A DNA stretch of 64,000 nucleotides from JAWKWH01 sp040830725 (GCA_040830725.1 JBFOMG010000025.1:1-64000); one strand, 5' to 3'. Counted from the stretch's first letter, positions 43,958 to 53,557 are shown. Translations and numbers: made by a program. Notes: generated by a model not told the origin, from the sequence alone.

Positions 43958-45060
43958 TGGGTTTCAAATGCGGTATTGTCGGCTTGCCCAATGTGGGCAA
44001 GTCGACCCTTTTCAACGCGCTTACCAAGACGGCAGCGGCGCAGGCGGCGAATTATCCGTTCTGTACCATCGAACCGAACACGGGCGAGGTTGCGGTGCCG
44101 GACCCGCGATTGGGCAAAATTGCTGCCATCGCCAAATCGGCCAATGTCATCCCCACACGCATTTCATTTGTCGACATCGCCGGGTTGGTGCGGGGCGCGT
44201 CCAAAGGCGAAGGTCTGGGCAACCAGTTTTTGGCAAACATTCGCGAGGTCGATGCGGTCGTTCACGTGCTCAGATGTTTTGAGGATGACGACATCACCCA
44301 TGTCGAGGGACGTATCGATGCGCTGGCCGATGCCGAAACCATCGAAACGGAATTGATGCTGGCCGACCTGGAAAGTCTGGAACGCCGCACCGACCAGGCC
44401 CGAAAGCGTGCCACCGGCAAGGACAAGGAAGCCATCACGATACTGCCGATGATGGAAAAGGCCCTGGCGTTGTTGCAGGACGGCAAGCCCGCCCGCCTTT
44501 TGCTGGATGGCATCGCCGCAGAGGATTATCGGCTTTTGAAGAGCCTCAACCTGCTGACGTCAAAGCCGGTGCTCTATGTCTGCAACGTGGCTGAAGCGGA
44601 CGCTGCTGATGGCAATGAACAAACCGAAGCGGTGGCAAAACTGGCTGCCGAACAGGGTGCGGAATCCGTTGTCATATCCGCGGCAATCGAAGCCGAAGTG
44701 GCGCAGCTGTCGGGAGAAGAAGCAGCGGAATATCTTGAGGCAATGGGCTTGGAAGAACCCGGGCTCGACCGCCTCATCCACGCCGGTTACCGTTTGCTGG
44801 ATTTGATAACATTCTTTACCGCCGGACCGAAGGAAGCTCGCGCCTGGACCGTAAAGAGAGGCGCCAAGGCGCCGCAGGCCGCCGGTGTTATCCACACCGA
44901 TTTCGAACGCGGCTTCATTCGCGCTCAGACCATCGCCTATGACGACTATGTGTCGCTGGGAGGTGAAGCACCGGCCAAGGATGCCGGCAAGGCCCGTGAT
45001 GAAGGCAAGGAATATGTCGTCAGGGACGGGGATGTGCTGCTGTTCAAATTCAATACGTGA
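43957..45060 (+). CDS. ychF: Redox-regulated ATPase YchF (OLA1 type)
   Basis: 367 residues from GTG 43957. OBG-family G domain (G1 GLPNVGKST at about 8-16, G3 DIAGLV), with the non-canonical G4 of YchF that favours ATP, a coiled-coil insertion (about 130-180), and the TGS domain at the C-terminus (TVKRGAKAPQAAGVIHTDFERGFIRA). Ribosome-associated stress ATPase. Translationally coupled to pth. Confidence 0.95.
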   Translation: MGFKCGIVGLPNVGKSTLFNALTKTAAAQAANYPFCTIEPNTGEVAVPDPRLGKIAAIAKSANVIPTRISFVDIAGLVRGASKGEGLGNQFLANIREVDAVVHVLRCFEDDDITHVEGRIDALADAETIETELMLADLESLERRTDQARKRATGKDKEAITILPMMEKALALLQDGKPARLLLDGIAAEDYRLLKSLNLLTSKPVLYVCNVAEADAADGNEQTEAVAKLAAEQGAESVVISAAIEAEVAQLSGEEAAEYLEAMGLEEPGLDRLIHAGYRLLDLITFFTAGPKEARAWTVKRGAKAPQAAGVIHTDFERGFIRAQTIAYDDYVSLGGEAPAKDAGKARDEGKEYVVRDGDVLLFKFNT

Positions 45061-45118
45061 GTTCTGTTTTCTGCAGTTCCGACAAAATTGCTTGCTGAAC
45101 GAATATTTCGGCGCTCGC

Positions 45119-47125
45119 TCAGCCAAGACCGGCAATTTCAAAGTCTTCAAACAGCTTGTCCGCCACTGACGCGCTCTTGTAGGGGAAAATCGACCTGAAC
45201 TGCGCCAAATCGAAATCCGGGCGCACCCGGAACAAGTCATTTCGCGCCTGTTCCGTTTTCTCGACATTCCCCAGCCTTGCGTTGCAAGCGGCGAGATAGG
45301 CATGGATGTAGAATGGCGGATTCTGGACTTTCTCAAACGCCTGGATCGCCTCTTCATGACGCCCCAACGTGTGCAAAATCCGGCCTTGAATGGACCAGAA
45401 CCAAACAGGATGAAACGGGTTGACGCGCATTGCCTCCCTGATTTTCTGCAATCCTTCTTCAGGTCTGTCCACATACATCAGGTATCTGCCGTACTCGGTA
45501 AGTACCAACTCATCATTGGGGTTTGCCCTCAGAGCGGATTGGAAATTGAACTCTGCTCTTTCGAAGTGACCATGGATGAAATTGCACATCGCCGAAGCGC
45601 AATGCCCCTTCGGTTCGCGAGGATCGAGTTCAACGGCCCGCTCGGCGATCGGCACAATGTCCGAGAAATCGTCACTGGCATCGATGTTCCACCGCAGATA
45701 AAGCTTGGACAGCGCCAGCCAGCCCAAAGCCCGGCCGAAATTCGGTGAACGGTCCGCCGCCTTCTCGAACAGCTCAATGGCGTGATAGTACGCTTCTTCC
45801 TTGAACCGGTGTACTTCACTGATGCCTTTCAAGACGAGTTGGTAACTCTCAAGATCGTCGACCTGTTCGGACGCGCTGCGTTCAACCAGGTCGGCTGCGA
45901 CCCGGTCGGCTGCAGTCGCAGAGACAGCGCGGGCAATTTCCGACTGGATTTCGAAATAATCCTCCAGCTCACGATCGTACCGGTCCGCCCAAATTTCCTC
46001 ACCCGATTCACAACTGACCAAATGGGCTGTGACACGCAGCTGTTTGCCGAAAACCCTGACAGTACCACTGACAAAGAACCGGATTCCCAATTGATCGCCA
46101 ATTTCGCGGGCAGTCAGCTTTTCCTCATCGAGACGGAATGAAGACTGTCTGGAAACAACCATCAGATTTGGTTCGCGGGACAGGTCTATCGTGACATCTT
46201 CGGAAATACCCTCTCCAAGCAAATCTGCTTCACTGCCTTCCGGCAGCCCTCGAAAGCGAAGCACGCCTATCGAGGGACGGCCGGGTGCGATCAGAGCGCC
46301 GTTTGTTCGCGGCAAACTCTCCTGTTTTTGTTCGGCATCAATTGCTGGTGCGGCAGCAGGATGTGCGCCAGTGCGCCGCTCATTCCTGATCTCCTGCACC
46401 AAATCCAGTGTCGGCTTCTCCGGTTCAACGCCAAGCTGATCGGAAAGAATGTTGCGCAATACATCAAACTGCTTCAGCGCCGCATCATATCGCCGTTGAA
46501 TTCGATATACCCGCATCAGGCGCCGGTGGACATGCTCTTGCAGCGGATCGATACTGAGCAGCTTTTGAGCCACCGCAAGCATTTCTTCAAGCCGATTTGC
46601 AGCTTCGTAAGCGTCGCACAATCGCAAAAGTACTGAAATATAGTGCGAACGCAGCGCACCCCGTTCGGCCTCCAGCCACCGGTCATATTCCGGGGTAATC
46701 GGCGGAAATCCCTCCAATAAGTCTCCGTCATAATGTCCGGCAGTCGCTTCAAGTTCAACCACTGCATCATTTTCGATGCCGGCGAGGAAGGTGGACACGT
46801 CCGTGTTTGCCCGGTCCGCATCAAGAGAAATCCAATCGCCATCGGAGGCGATCGCTCCACCAGCGCTGCCCAGTGCCTTCCTCGTGTTTGATAGCGCCTG
46901 ACGGAGACTGGCCCGTGCCTGGTCATCTGCGCTTTCCGGCCAGAGCAACCCGCACAACGTATCCCGACTGACCTGGGTCTCTCCGCGCAGGCAAAGATAA
47001 GACAACAGCGCCATGTTCTTGCGGCTCAACCCATCCAGCCGTTGACCGGAAATCGCCAAGCGAGCAGATCCCAGCAGATTGATCGCCAATTCAGGTGTTG
47101 CACCGTTATTTTCGCATGAATTCAT
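45119..47125 (-). CDS. SARP/BTAD-domain transcriptional regulator with TolB-like and TPR regions
   Basis: 668 residues. OmpR-type DNA-binding domain (about 12-105: ISGQRLDGLSRKNMALLSYL, WPESADDQARASLRQALSN), bacterial transcriptional activation domain of TPR-like helices (about 110-250: RWLEAERGALRSHYISVLLR, LSIDPLQEHVHRRLMRVYRI), a TolB-N-like domain (about 285-400: PSIGVLRFRGLPEG, RFFVSGTVRVFGKQLRVTAH) and C-terminal TPRs (about 415-640). This architecture is known from adenylate-cyclase-like and CadC-like regulators. Divergent from the 61-residue membrane-protein gene. No clear SD; ATG 47125 chosen as the first codon of the DNA-binding domain. Confidence 0.82.
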   Translation of the reverse strand: MNSCENNGATPELAINLLGSARLAISGQRLDGLSRKNMALLSYLCLRGETQVSRDTLCGLLWPESADDQARASLRQALSNTRKALGSAGGAIASDGDWISLDADRANTDVSTFLAGIENDAVVELEATAGHYDGDLLEGFPPITPEYDRWLEAERGALRSHYISVLLRLCDAYEAANRLEEMLAVAQKLLSIDPLQEHVHRRLMRVYRIQRRYDAALKQFDVLRNILSDQLGVEPEKPTLDLVQEIRNERRTGAHPAAAPAIDAEQKQESLPRTNGALIAPGRPSIGVLRFRGLPEGSEADLLGEGISEDVTIDLSREPNLMVVSRQSSFRLDEEKLTAREIGDQLGIRFFVSGTVRVFGKQLRVTAHLVSCESGEEIWADRYDRELEDYFEIQSEIARAVSATAADRVAADLVERSASEQVDDLESYQLVLKGISEVHRFKEEAYYHAIELFEKAADRSPNFGRALGWLALSKLYLRWNIDASDDFSDIVPIAERAVELDPREPKGHCASAMCNFIHGHFERAEFNFQSALRANPNDELVLTEYGRYLMYVDRPEEGLQKIREAMRVNPFHPVWFWSIQGRILHTLGRHEEAIQAFEKVQNPPFYIHAYLAACNARLGNVEKTEQARNDLFRVRPDFDLAQFRSIFPYKSASVADKLFEDFEIAGLG

Positions 47126-47220
47126 TTTTTACGCGCTATTTGCAACCCAGCCCACACCTGCTTCACGGCGGAAACGTAGCGTCATCACATCAAGTTGCCA
47201 AACCGAAAAGGAAAACGACG

Positions 47221-47406
47221 ATGTATGACCACAACACCCAGGCCACACAATTTTATCTCAAGGACATCGAGCGTCAGGCCATCGACTGCATGGAGCGTGA
47301 CAAATTCCGTTCGCCGCTGATTTCCAGACCCCTCCTCGCAATCATCGCAGCCAGCGGAATAGCCATCGGCTTGATCGGCCTCTTTGGCAGCACTCAATTA
47401 ATCTGA
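47221..47406 (+). CDS. 61-residue single-TM protein with a strong terminator
   Basis: ATG 47221 with AGGA 7 nt upstream. A charged N-terminal half (FYLKDIERQAIDCMERDKFR) precedes one TM (about 38-56, LLAIIAASGIAIGLIGLF). No family recognised. It is divergent from the SARP-type regulator with only 95 bp between, and followed by a 17-bp perfect terminator stem, both signs of a real, independently transcribed gene. Confidence 0.7.
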   Translation: MYDHNTQATQFYLKDIERQAIDCMERDKFRSPLISRPLLAIIAASGIAIGLIGLFGSTQLI

Positions 47407-47420
47407 CCGGTTGCGTGGCG

Positions 47421-47462
47421 ACACCAACAGGCTGCCCCACAGGGCAGCCTGTTGGTGTTTTT
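47421..47462 (+). terminator. Very strong intrinsic terminator
   Basis: Perfect 17-bp arms (47421-47437 with 47442-47458, loop CACA) followed by T-rich sequence, 15 nt past the stop of the small membrane-protein gene. Among the best terminators in the window. Confidence 0.9.
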
Positions 47463-47639
47463 GAGTTGTAGCTGATGCATGGGGATTAAAACTGGGACCA
47501 GCACGGCTGGTCATGGGCATGAGGACCATGTTTCAAGCGGCAGCGGCGTACTGCCGTTCAACGTCAACACCTGAGCCGGCAAATGGTCATCGCCTGGGCC
47601 TGCGAACCGGCGGACCGGCGCTCATCAGTCAAAAAGGGC

Positions 47640-47987
47640 TCACGCCTTGGGAACGTCCATACGCCTCGTCATGCGATAGCGCACGGCAGATTGAGGCTTG
47701 TCCACCCGCCTGATCTTGGCATCGATCACACCATTGTCCTTGTCGATCTTGCCAGAGACCTCGATATCAAATTTTTCCTGGCTCTCACCAAATATTGTCC
47801 GCGGTGGACCGTAGTAGTTGACTGCAACCCGCGCTTTGTAGCTTTTCTTGGAAACGCTATAAGTTCCGGCTGAATAATGCCGGGCGCTGCCGCCAAGGAT
47901 GCGGCCCTTTTCGAGCACATAAACGCCGCTATTCTCCCACCCGTAAGGCCCAAGCATCTCGCCGGTCCAAATACCTTTGATCGACAT
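47640..47987 (-). CDS. GrlR-like small beta-barrel protein
   Basis: 115 residues from ATG 47987 (GGGAG 8 nt upstream). Pattern MSIKGIWTGEMLGPYGWENSGVYVLEKGRILGGSARHYSAGTYS in outline matches the GrlR-type fold: short hydrophobic opening, a G-x-G-V-L-x-x-G-R-x-x-G-G-x strand pair, then F-D-I-E-V-S-G-K-I-D. E. coli GrlR is a type III secretion regulator, but family members of free-living bacteria have no known role. Same strand as the SnoaL-like gene, 143 bp downstream of it. Confidence 0.6.
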   Translation of the reverse strand: MSIKGIWTGEMLGPYGWENSGVYVLEKGRILGGSARHYSAGTYSVSKKSYKARVAVNYYGPPRTIFGESQEKFDIEVSGKIDKDNGVIDAKIRRVDKPQSAVRYRMTRRMDVPKA

Positions 47988-48130
47988 ATTTGTTACTCCC
48001 ACAAAGCGCGCCGCATGGCTTCATCTAAGCACGCGGCAAGGTTTTCACAAACCCTGCGCCCGTGAACTCGCTGGAAGTTCGATGTCAAACTCCAAACTCG
48101 CAACTGAGTCCCGAAGCGGTGGGCCTGGTC

Positions 48131-48895
48131 CTAGAACTTGCCGTTGTTGTTTTTCCATTCGCTGATTGGCGCAATTTTCTCGGTCGTATCCCAGTGTTCG
48201 ACGATGCGGCCGCCCTCCAGCCGGAACAGGTCGTAAAAGCTTGAATGAACGTTGTCCCGACGGCCTTCGCTGACACTGAGCACGAAATTGCCCTGTGCAA
48301 GCACGCGGTGGACGCGTTGATAGTCGATATGCCTGCGGCCATCTTTGCCGGCCTTCAATAATGACCTCAGCATGGACAGATCGTCTCCCAGACCCGGATT
48401 GTGTTCGGCATATTCGTCTTCGTTGACAAAATCGGTCAACCGGGCGACCTGCCCGTCGACAAATACCGTTTCGATGAACTCCCGGATTGTCGCACGGTTG
48501 GCTTCGGTCATCTCCAGATCAGCCGCGTGGGCCGGGCCATCAACCATGCTTCGCCCCGACTGGTTTGGCCCCCGTCTTTCCTGAATATTGTCCCAATGCT
48601 CGACCGCCCGGCCATCCTCGAACCGGAAGACTTCAAAGCAGATCTTCCGGCTCGAGAAATCATACTCCATATGCGCAAACACATACGCACCATCCTCAAA
48701 GCCGCGAACCATGTTCACTTTCGGTTCGGTTTTGGACAGTCGCGCGAACAGCGCCGCAAGGCCCTCACTGCCCTCATGGGTTTGGGGATTGTGCTGCACA
48801 TACTTCGCTTCATTCACGATTGCGACTGGACCCGGGTCACCGGTCTCTATGCTTTTCAGCAACGCTTCGATCTGGTCTACCTTCGAGACAGACAT
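48131..48895 (-). CDS. Duplicated SnoaL/NTF2-like domain protein
   Basis: 254 residues, two SnoaL-like halves (about 1-125 and 130-254). Each holds YVQHNPQ or YAEHNPG and a ...VEHWDNIQE / VEHWDTTEK strand, the internal-repeat signature of this fold. The fold forms small ligand pockets in hydrolases, cyclases and orphan proteins; no catalytic residues can be assigned. ATG 48895 lies 8 bp after the stop of the CDGSH-glutamate synthase gene, so the two are co-transcribed. Confidence 0.72.
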   Translation of the reverse strand: MSVSKVDQIEALLKSIETGDPGPVAIVNEAKYVQHNPQTHEGSEGLAALFARLSKTEPKVNMVRGFEDGAYVFAHMEYDFSSRKICFEVFRFEDGRAVEHWDNIQERRGPNQSGRSMVDGPAHAADLEMTEANRATIREFIETVFVDGQVARLTDFVNEDEYAEHNPGLGDDLSMLRSLLKAGKDGRRHIDYQRVHRVLAQGNFVLSVSEGRRDNVHSSFYDLFRLEGGRIVEHWDTTEKIAPISEWKNNNGKF

Positions 48896-48903
48896 CGTGT
48901 TTG

Positions 48904-50433
48904 TCACCCGATCCCAGCAAATCTGATACCGCTCACGTCGGCCATTTCCTTCTTCCAGGTCGTAATGTCCTTGGCGTTGAACTCGGAGAGCCTGTCGTGG
49001 CCGCAAGCGCGTGCAAGAACCTGCATCAATTCCACGCTGGCATTGAAAAACCGCGCCAGTTTTTCCGCGCCAATCTGCACGTCAAGCCGCTTGCGCAATT
49101 CCGGTTTCTGGGTCGCGACACCGACCGGGCAGTTGTTTGAATTACACATGCGCGCAGCGATGCACCCAACCGCCTGCATCGCCGAATTGCTCACTGCGAT
49201 TGCATCTGCACCCAGTGCCAAGGCCTTGGCGAAATCTTCTGCAACACGGAGACCGCCGGTGATAACCAAAGTGACTTCCCGTCCGGTCTTCGCATCAAGA
49301 TGCTTTCTTGCCCGAGCAAGCGCGGGAATGGTTGGAACCGAGATGTGGTTACGGAAGATGAGAGGCGCCGCACCCGTACCGCCGCCGCGTCCGTCAAGGA
49401 TGATGTAATCGGCGCTTGCTTCAAGCGCGAAATCAATATCTTCCTCGATATGATTGGCGGATAGTTTGAAGCCGATCGGAATGCCGCCTGACCGCTCGCG
49501 TACCTCATCCGCAACTTTCCTGAAATCCGCCGGTGTTGCCAACTCCTTGAACGTCGAAGGAGATATGGCCGCCTGGCCCTCTTCGAGGCCCCTGACATCG
49601 GCAATCTTTCCGCGAACCTTGTCTCCCGGCAAATGACCGCCCGTGCCGGTTTTGGCGCCCTGCCCGCCCTTGAAATGGAACGCCTGGACATGTTCGACCA
49701 GTTCGATGTTCCAGCCAAACATGGCTGATGCAAGTTCATAGAAGTAGCGGGAGTTTTCCGCCTGTTCCTCCGGCAACATTCCGCCCTCACCGGAACAAAT
49801 TCCCGTTCCCGCAAGTTCTGCTCCTCGGGCCAGGGCGATCTTTGCCTCTTCGGAGAGCGCACCATAGCTCATGTCGGACACGAACAACGGAATGTCCAGC
49901 GACAGTGGTTTGGCCGCGCGGGGGCCAATCGTCGCCGACGTGGCCACCGGCACATCATCCAGCAATGGCTTGCAGGCCATTTGCGCCGGCAATATCTGGA
50001 TATCGTCCCAATGGGGCAGGTCTTTTCTCGGAACCCCCATGGCGCCCATTTCGCCGTGGTGACCCAGCTTCGAAAGTCCGTCGCGTGCAAGTTCATGAAT
50101 CCGCGCAACTGTCGGCTCTTCAGGCGTCGGCGCAGCACTGGGGATATCTGATTTCGGCTCTGGTGCAGGATCACCAGGCTCGAGATCACCCAGGCTGGCA
50201 TGCGAGCCGTCGCAAAACGGTGCGTTCGCACTCGCCTTGCATCGGCAAAGTGCAGCCGCGCCGGACTTCTCTGCCGTGAATCTCAAAGGGTTGATATCCG
50301 TTCCGGCATGCGAACCGTCACAAAACGGCTGATTGTTCGATCGTCCGCACCGGCACCAGAAATAGTCTTTTCCTTCCTCCAAGTCCGATTTTATCGGGGA
50401 TTTTGCGGCGATGATGGGTTTTGCTTCAGTCAT
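48904..50433 (-). CDS. Double-CDGSH / FMN-binding glutamate synthase-type fusion
   Basis: 509 residues from ATG 50433 (GAGGAG upstream). Two CDGSH iron-sulfur motifs: C27-x-C29...C38-DGS-H42 and C63-x-C65...C74-DGS-H78. A Pro-rich linker follows, then a glutamate synthase FMN-binding domain (about 150-500: LFVSDMSYGALSEEAKIALARG, GFKLSANHIEEDIDFALEA, YIILDGRGGGTGAAP, CIAARMCNSNNCPVGVATQ, the last with Cys for a 3Fe-4S cluster). No amidotransferase domain. Possibly a redox enzyme using electrons passed from the CDGSH centres; the reaction is unknown. Confidence 0.8.
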   Translation of the reverse strand: MTEAKPIIAAKSPIKSDLEEGKDYFWCRCGRSNNQPFCDGSHAGTDINPLRFTAEKSGAAALCRCKASANAPFCDGSHASLGDLEPGDPAPEPKSDIPSAAPTPEEPTVARIHELARDGLSKLGHHGEMGAMGVPRKDLPHWDDIQILPAQMACKPLLDDVPVATSATIGPRAAKPLSLDIPLFVSDMSYGALSEEAKIALARGAELAGTGICSGEGGMLPEEQAENSRYFYELASAMFGWNIELVEHVQAFHFKGGQGAKTGTGGHLPGDKVRGKIADVRGLEEGQAAISPSTFKELATPADFRKVADEVRERSGGIPIGFKLSANHIEEDIDFALEASADYIILDGRGGGTGAAPLIFRNHISVPTIPALARARKHLDAKTGREVTLVITGGLRVAEDFAKALALGADAIAVSNSAMQAVGCIAARMCNSNNCPVGVATQKPELRKRLDVQIGAEKLARFFNASVELMQVLARACGHDRLSEFNAKDITTWKKEMADVSGIRFAGIG

Positions 50434-50603
50434 GACGCTCCTCGTGCCGGTCAAGTGGCATTGCGATGAAAATAGGTTCAGGTGCGCAGGCGCGCCAGCC
50501 CGTTTTGATTGACACTCTGTACGCAAAATTATGCAGAGAGTACCGAGCCGGATATTTGATCGATATCATCACCCCCCAATCGCTATATTGCTAATATTTA
50601 ATA

Positions 50604-51836
50604 ATGAACAAGCCAACCAAACCCGGTCCCAAGCTCCGCCGCACGCTCACCCTGCCATGGCTTGTCTTCTACGGCGTTGGCGTCACCGTCGGCGCCGGTA
50701 TCTTCGCGCTGATCGGCGAAATCCTGAAAATGGCCGGCGACCAAGCGCCACTGTCCTTTCTGCTGGCTGGTATCATCGCCGGCGTTACCGGGCTTTCCTA
50801 CGCACTTCTGGTGCGGATTTATCCACGTGCCGGTGGTGAAGCCGTCTTTGTCAATCGCGGCCTCGGCTCCTTTTGGGCGATGCTTACCGGTTATGGCGTG
50901 GCTGCAACTGGAATTATCTCCAGCGCCGTCATCGCGCTGGCCTTTGCCGGTTATGTTCAGGCACTGACCCCACTGCCCGAATTCCTGCTGGTCGCCGGCG
51001 TCATTATGTTTCTGTCCGGCATCGCCTGGTTTGGTGTGCGCGAAAGTGTTTATTTTGCCGCGTTCATCACCTTGCTTGAAGTCGGGACGCTTGTTGTCGT
51101 CATCGTCTTCGGCATTCCTTTTCTGGAGGATCTTCCGGCGGTGGCGGCATCCTTCACCCCGCCGGCAAACCCGGTTCTGCTGACCGGTGTGATTTCCGGA
51201 GGTGTCATCGCCTTCTTTGCCTTCATCGGTTTTGAAGACATCGTGAACATGGCCGAGGAATCGCTGCGACCGGAATGGACGGCGCCGCGGGCGATTTTCT
51301 GGACGCTGGGTATCACCATCGCCATCTATGTGATTTTGTCTGTGATTGCCGTTCTGGCGCCGGATCGCGATGAAATTACCGGATCGTCGGCGCCGCTGGC
51401 GGCCCTGTTTGAGCAGATCACGGGCCTGCCGTCCGCCCCAGTTGCGGCCATGGCGGCGGTGGCAATGGTCAACGGCATTCTGGTGCAGATTGTCATGGCC
51501 AGCCGCGTGCTCTACGGCATGTCGAATGAAGGCATTGCTCCGGCTTGGCTCGGCGCCGTCAGCCAAACAAGGAAAACTCCCGACCGGGCAACGTTCACCG
51601 TCGCCGGCATCATTTTGGCCTTGGCGCTGTTCTTCCCGCTAGTCCGGCTGGCGGAACTGACAAGCCTGGTTACGCTTGGCGTGTTTGCGCTGGTCAATCT
51701 GGCGCTGTTCGCACTCGGACGTCTTCTGGAAGATGTGGCCGTTCGCCGATGGCGCTGGTGGGGACTGCTTGGCGCGGCCATCTGCATCGGCGTCGCCGCC
51801 TTTCAGATCGTCGCCAATGTCTCAGGCGGACACTGA
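50604..51836 (+). CDS. APC-superfamily amino acid permease
   Basis: 410 residues, about 11-12 TM segments. First TM motif GVGVTVGAGIFALIGEIL, with GxG(I/V) unwound-helix pattern of APC carriers, and FAFIGFEDIVNMAEE for TM6 (usual GFE motif). Takes up or exchanges an amino acid or amine. SD weak at ATG 50604. Divergent from the CDGSH-glutamate synthase gene with AT-rich spacer between, so coordinated control is possible. Confidence 0.85.
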   Translation: MNKPTKPGPKLRRTLTLPWLVFYGVGVTVGAGIFALIGEILKMAGDQAPLSFLLAGIIAGVTGLSYALLVRIYPRAGGEAVFVNRGLGSFWAMLTGYGVAATGIISSAVIALAFAGYVQALTPLPEFLLVAGVIMFLSGIAWFGVRESVYFAAFITLLEVGTLVVVIVFGIPFLEDLPAVAASFTPPANPVLLTGVISGGVIAFFAFIGFEDIVNMAEESLRPEWTAPRAIFWTLGITIAIYVILSVIAVLAPDRDEITGSSAPLAALFEQITGLPSAPVAAMAAVAMVNGILVQIVMASRVLYGMSNEGIAPAWLGAVSQTRKTPDRATFTVAGIILALALFFPLVRLAELTSLVTLGVFALVNLALFALGRLLEDVAVRRWRWWGLLGAAICIGVAAFQIVANVSGGH

Positions 51837-51879
51837 ATCTCTGACTTGAACCGCTGCCCGATGGGCGTAATCTCTTGCC

Positions 51880-52539
51880 ATGAACAGCCAGACGCATCTG
51901 TTGTTGGCGGCGGCCCTCTTCGCCGAACCCGGACAACCGAAACGCAACATTGCAGCACTTGGCGGCGCGTTTGTCCCGGACGCCGCAATCTACGGACTTT
52001 GGCTGTGGTCCAAAATTCGCGGCATTCCCGAAAATGTCGTCTGGGGTGAACTCTATTGGCAGCAGCCCTGGCAAACCTATACAGCTTTCGGCAACTCGCT
52101 CCCGCTCTACAGCGCCATTCTCGTGGCTGGAGTTCTTACGGCTCGTTTTTCGCTAAACGCCGTTCCGGACATTGCGCACCCGACTGAGACGGCCAATGAG
52201 CGCTGGTGGCAGTTTGTACGCCGGCAGCCATTGATCATCATATTCGCGCTGGCGGCTTTGGCTCATCTTGCCTGTGATTTTCCGGTTCACGTCGATGATG
52301 CCCATGCACATTTGTGGCCCCTGTCCGACTGGCGCTTTTATTCTCCGGTTTCCTATTGGAATCCGGAGCATTACGGAAACTGGTTTGCACTGTTCGAGAT
52401 GGCGTTGGGCATCGGTCTGGCCGTGCTCTTGTTCCGGCGCTTTCATGCGTTCTGGGTTCGCGCCCTGATGGTTCTGGCGATCATCGCTTATGTTGCCGTT
52501 CCGGCCTATTTCATTTTGATCATTGGTGGCGGATCATAG
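51880..52539 (+). CDS. YdjM/LexA-binding-hydrolase-like membrane protein
   Basis: 219 residues, about five TM segments. N-terminus MNSQTHLLLAAALFA with early His, then LAHLACDFPVHVDDAHAHLWPLSDW, a His/Asp cluster in the membrane-proximal loop that fits the putative metal-dependent membrane hydrolases (DUF457/YdjM). Reaction unknown. Starts 43 bp after the APC gene on the same strand, but gap and SD do not settle co-transcription. Confidence 0.6.
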   Translation: MNSQTHLLLAAALFAEPGQPKRNIAALGGAFVPDAAIYGLWLWSKIRGIPENVVWGELYWQQPWQTYTAFGNSLPLYSAILVAGVLTARFSLNAVPDIAHPTETANERWWQFVRRQPLIIIFALAALAHLACDFPVHVDDAHAHLWPLSDWRFYSPVSYWNPEHYGNWFALFEMALGIGLAVLLFRRFHAFWVRALMVLAIIAYVAVPAYFILIIGGGS

Positions 52540-52595
52540 CGGTTCGATGCGCATATCCTGTTGACCCCATTTGATTTATTCGCCAATGAGCACCC

Positions 52596-53081
52596 ATGAA
52601 CAGTGAGACCGGGCAGCCCGGCAAGAAACTGGCTTTTGAGGATTTCGAAGTCGGCGACACACGCTCGCTGGGTTCGAAAACGGTCACCGCTGAAGAGATT
52701 ATCGAGTTTGCCGAAGAGTTCGATCCGCAACCGATGCATTTGAACGAAAAAGCCGGAAGTGCAAGCCTCCTTGGCGGCCTTGCCGCTTCCGGCTGGCATG
52801 TCTGCTCAATCGCCATGCGAATGATTTGTGACGGCTATATTGTCAATTCGACATCCCAGGGCGCACCGGGCGTGGAATATGTCAAATGGAGACGGCCGGT
52901 GCTCGCCGGCGACACCCTGTCTGGAACCACGACAATCATCTCCAAACGCCGCTCAAACTCGCGCCCCAATCTCGGTTTCATTATTGTGGAACACACATTG
53001 ACCAACCAGCGCGGCGAAACCGTCACCGAGATGCGAAACACGGGCATGTTTTTGCTGAGAGAGCCGGAAGCAGAAGCATGA
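52596..53081 (+). CDS. MaoC-family (R)-specific enoyl-CoA hydratase-like protein
   Basis: 161 residues, single hot-dog domain. The hydratase motif region FDPQPMHLNEKAG-S-LLGGLAASGWHVC holds the Asp/His of the MaoC active site. First of two tandem MaoC-type genes; the next overlaps by 4 bp (ATGA). Probably two subunits of a heteromeric hydratase. The substrate, probably an acyl-CoA, is unknown. Confidence 0.85.
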   Translation: MNSETGQPGKKLAFEDFEVGDTRSLGSKTVTAEEIIEFAEEFDPQPMHLNEKAGSASLLGGLAASGWHVCSIAMRMICDGYIVNSTSQGAPGVEYVKWRRPVLAGDTLSGTTTIISKRRSNSRPNLGFIIVEHTLTNQRGETVTEMRNTGMFLLREPEAEA

Positions 53082-53557
53082 CCGTGGATGAGTTTTTTGA
53101 TCTTGGCGAGACCATCGAACTGGGCAGCCACACATTCGACGCCGAAGAGATCAAGCGTTTTGCCGCCAAGTATGACCCGCAACGCTTCCATCTCGATGAA
53201 GAAGCAGCCAGACGCAGCGTCTTCGGCAGGCTTTGCGCGTCGGGCTGGCACTCGGCAGCCACCTGGATGAAGTTCAACGCGGTCTATCTGTTGCAAAAGC
53301 AACAAATGGCATGGCCAGGCCCAGGCCAGAGACCTGCCGCAGGCCCTTCACCCGGTCTTCGGGATCTGAAATGGCTGCTGCCTGTCTATGCCGGCGACAC
53401 GATCTCATATACGCGCGAAACCGTGTCCATACGCGATCATCAACGCCGCCCCGGCTGGAAAATCATGTCGGTCTATGCTCGCGGATACAACGCAAAGGGC
53501 GATGACGTCCTTCAGTTTCACTCCGGTGAGTTTATTGATGTCGGAGGTGGCCAATAG
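53078..53557 (+). CDS. Second MaoC-family hydratase-like protein
   Basis: 159 residues. Motif KYDPQRFHLDEEAARRSVFGRLCASGWH mirrors that of the preceding gene, and GDTISYTRETVSIRDH continues the hot-dog strand. ATG 53078 overlaps the upstream stop; longer readings of the same frame run inside the first MaoC gene. Together the pair likely forms one enzyme. Ends 7 bp from the convergent apt gene. Confidence 0.85.
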   Translation: MTVDEFFDLGETIELGSHTFDAEEIKRFAAKYDPQRFHLDEEAARRSVFGRLCASGWHSAATWMKFNAVYLLQKQQMAWPGPGQRPAAGPSPGLRDLKWLLPVYAGDTISYTRETVSIRDHQRRPGWKIMSVYARGYNAKGDDVLQFHSGEFIDVGGGQ

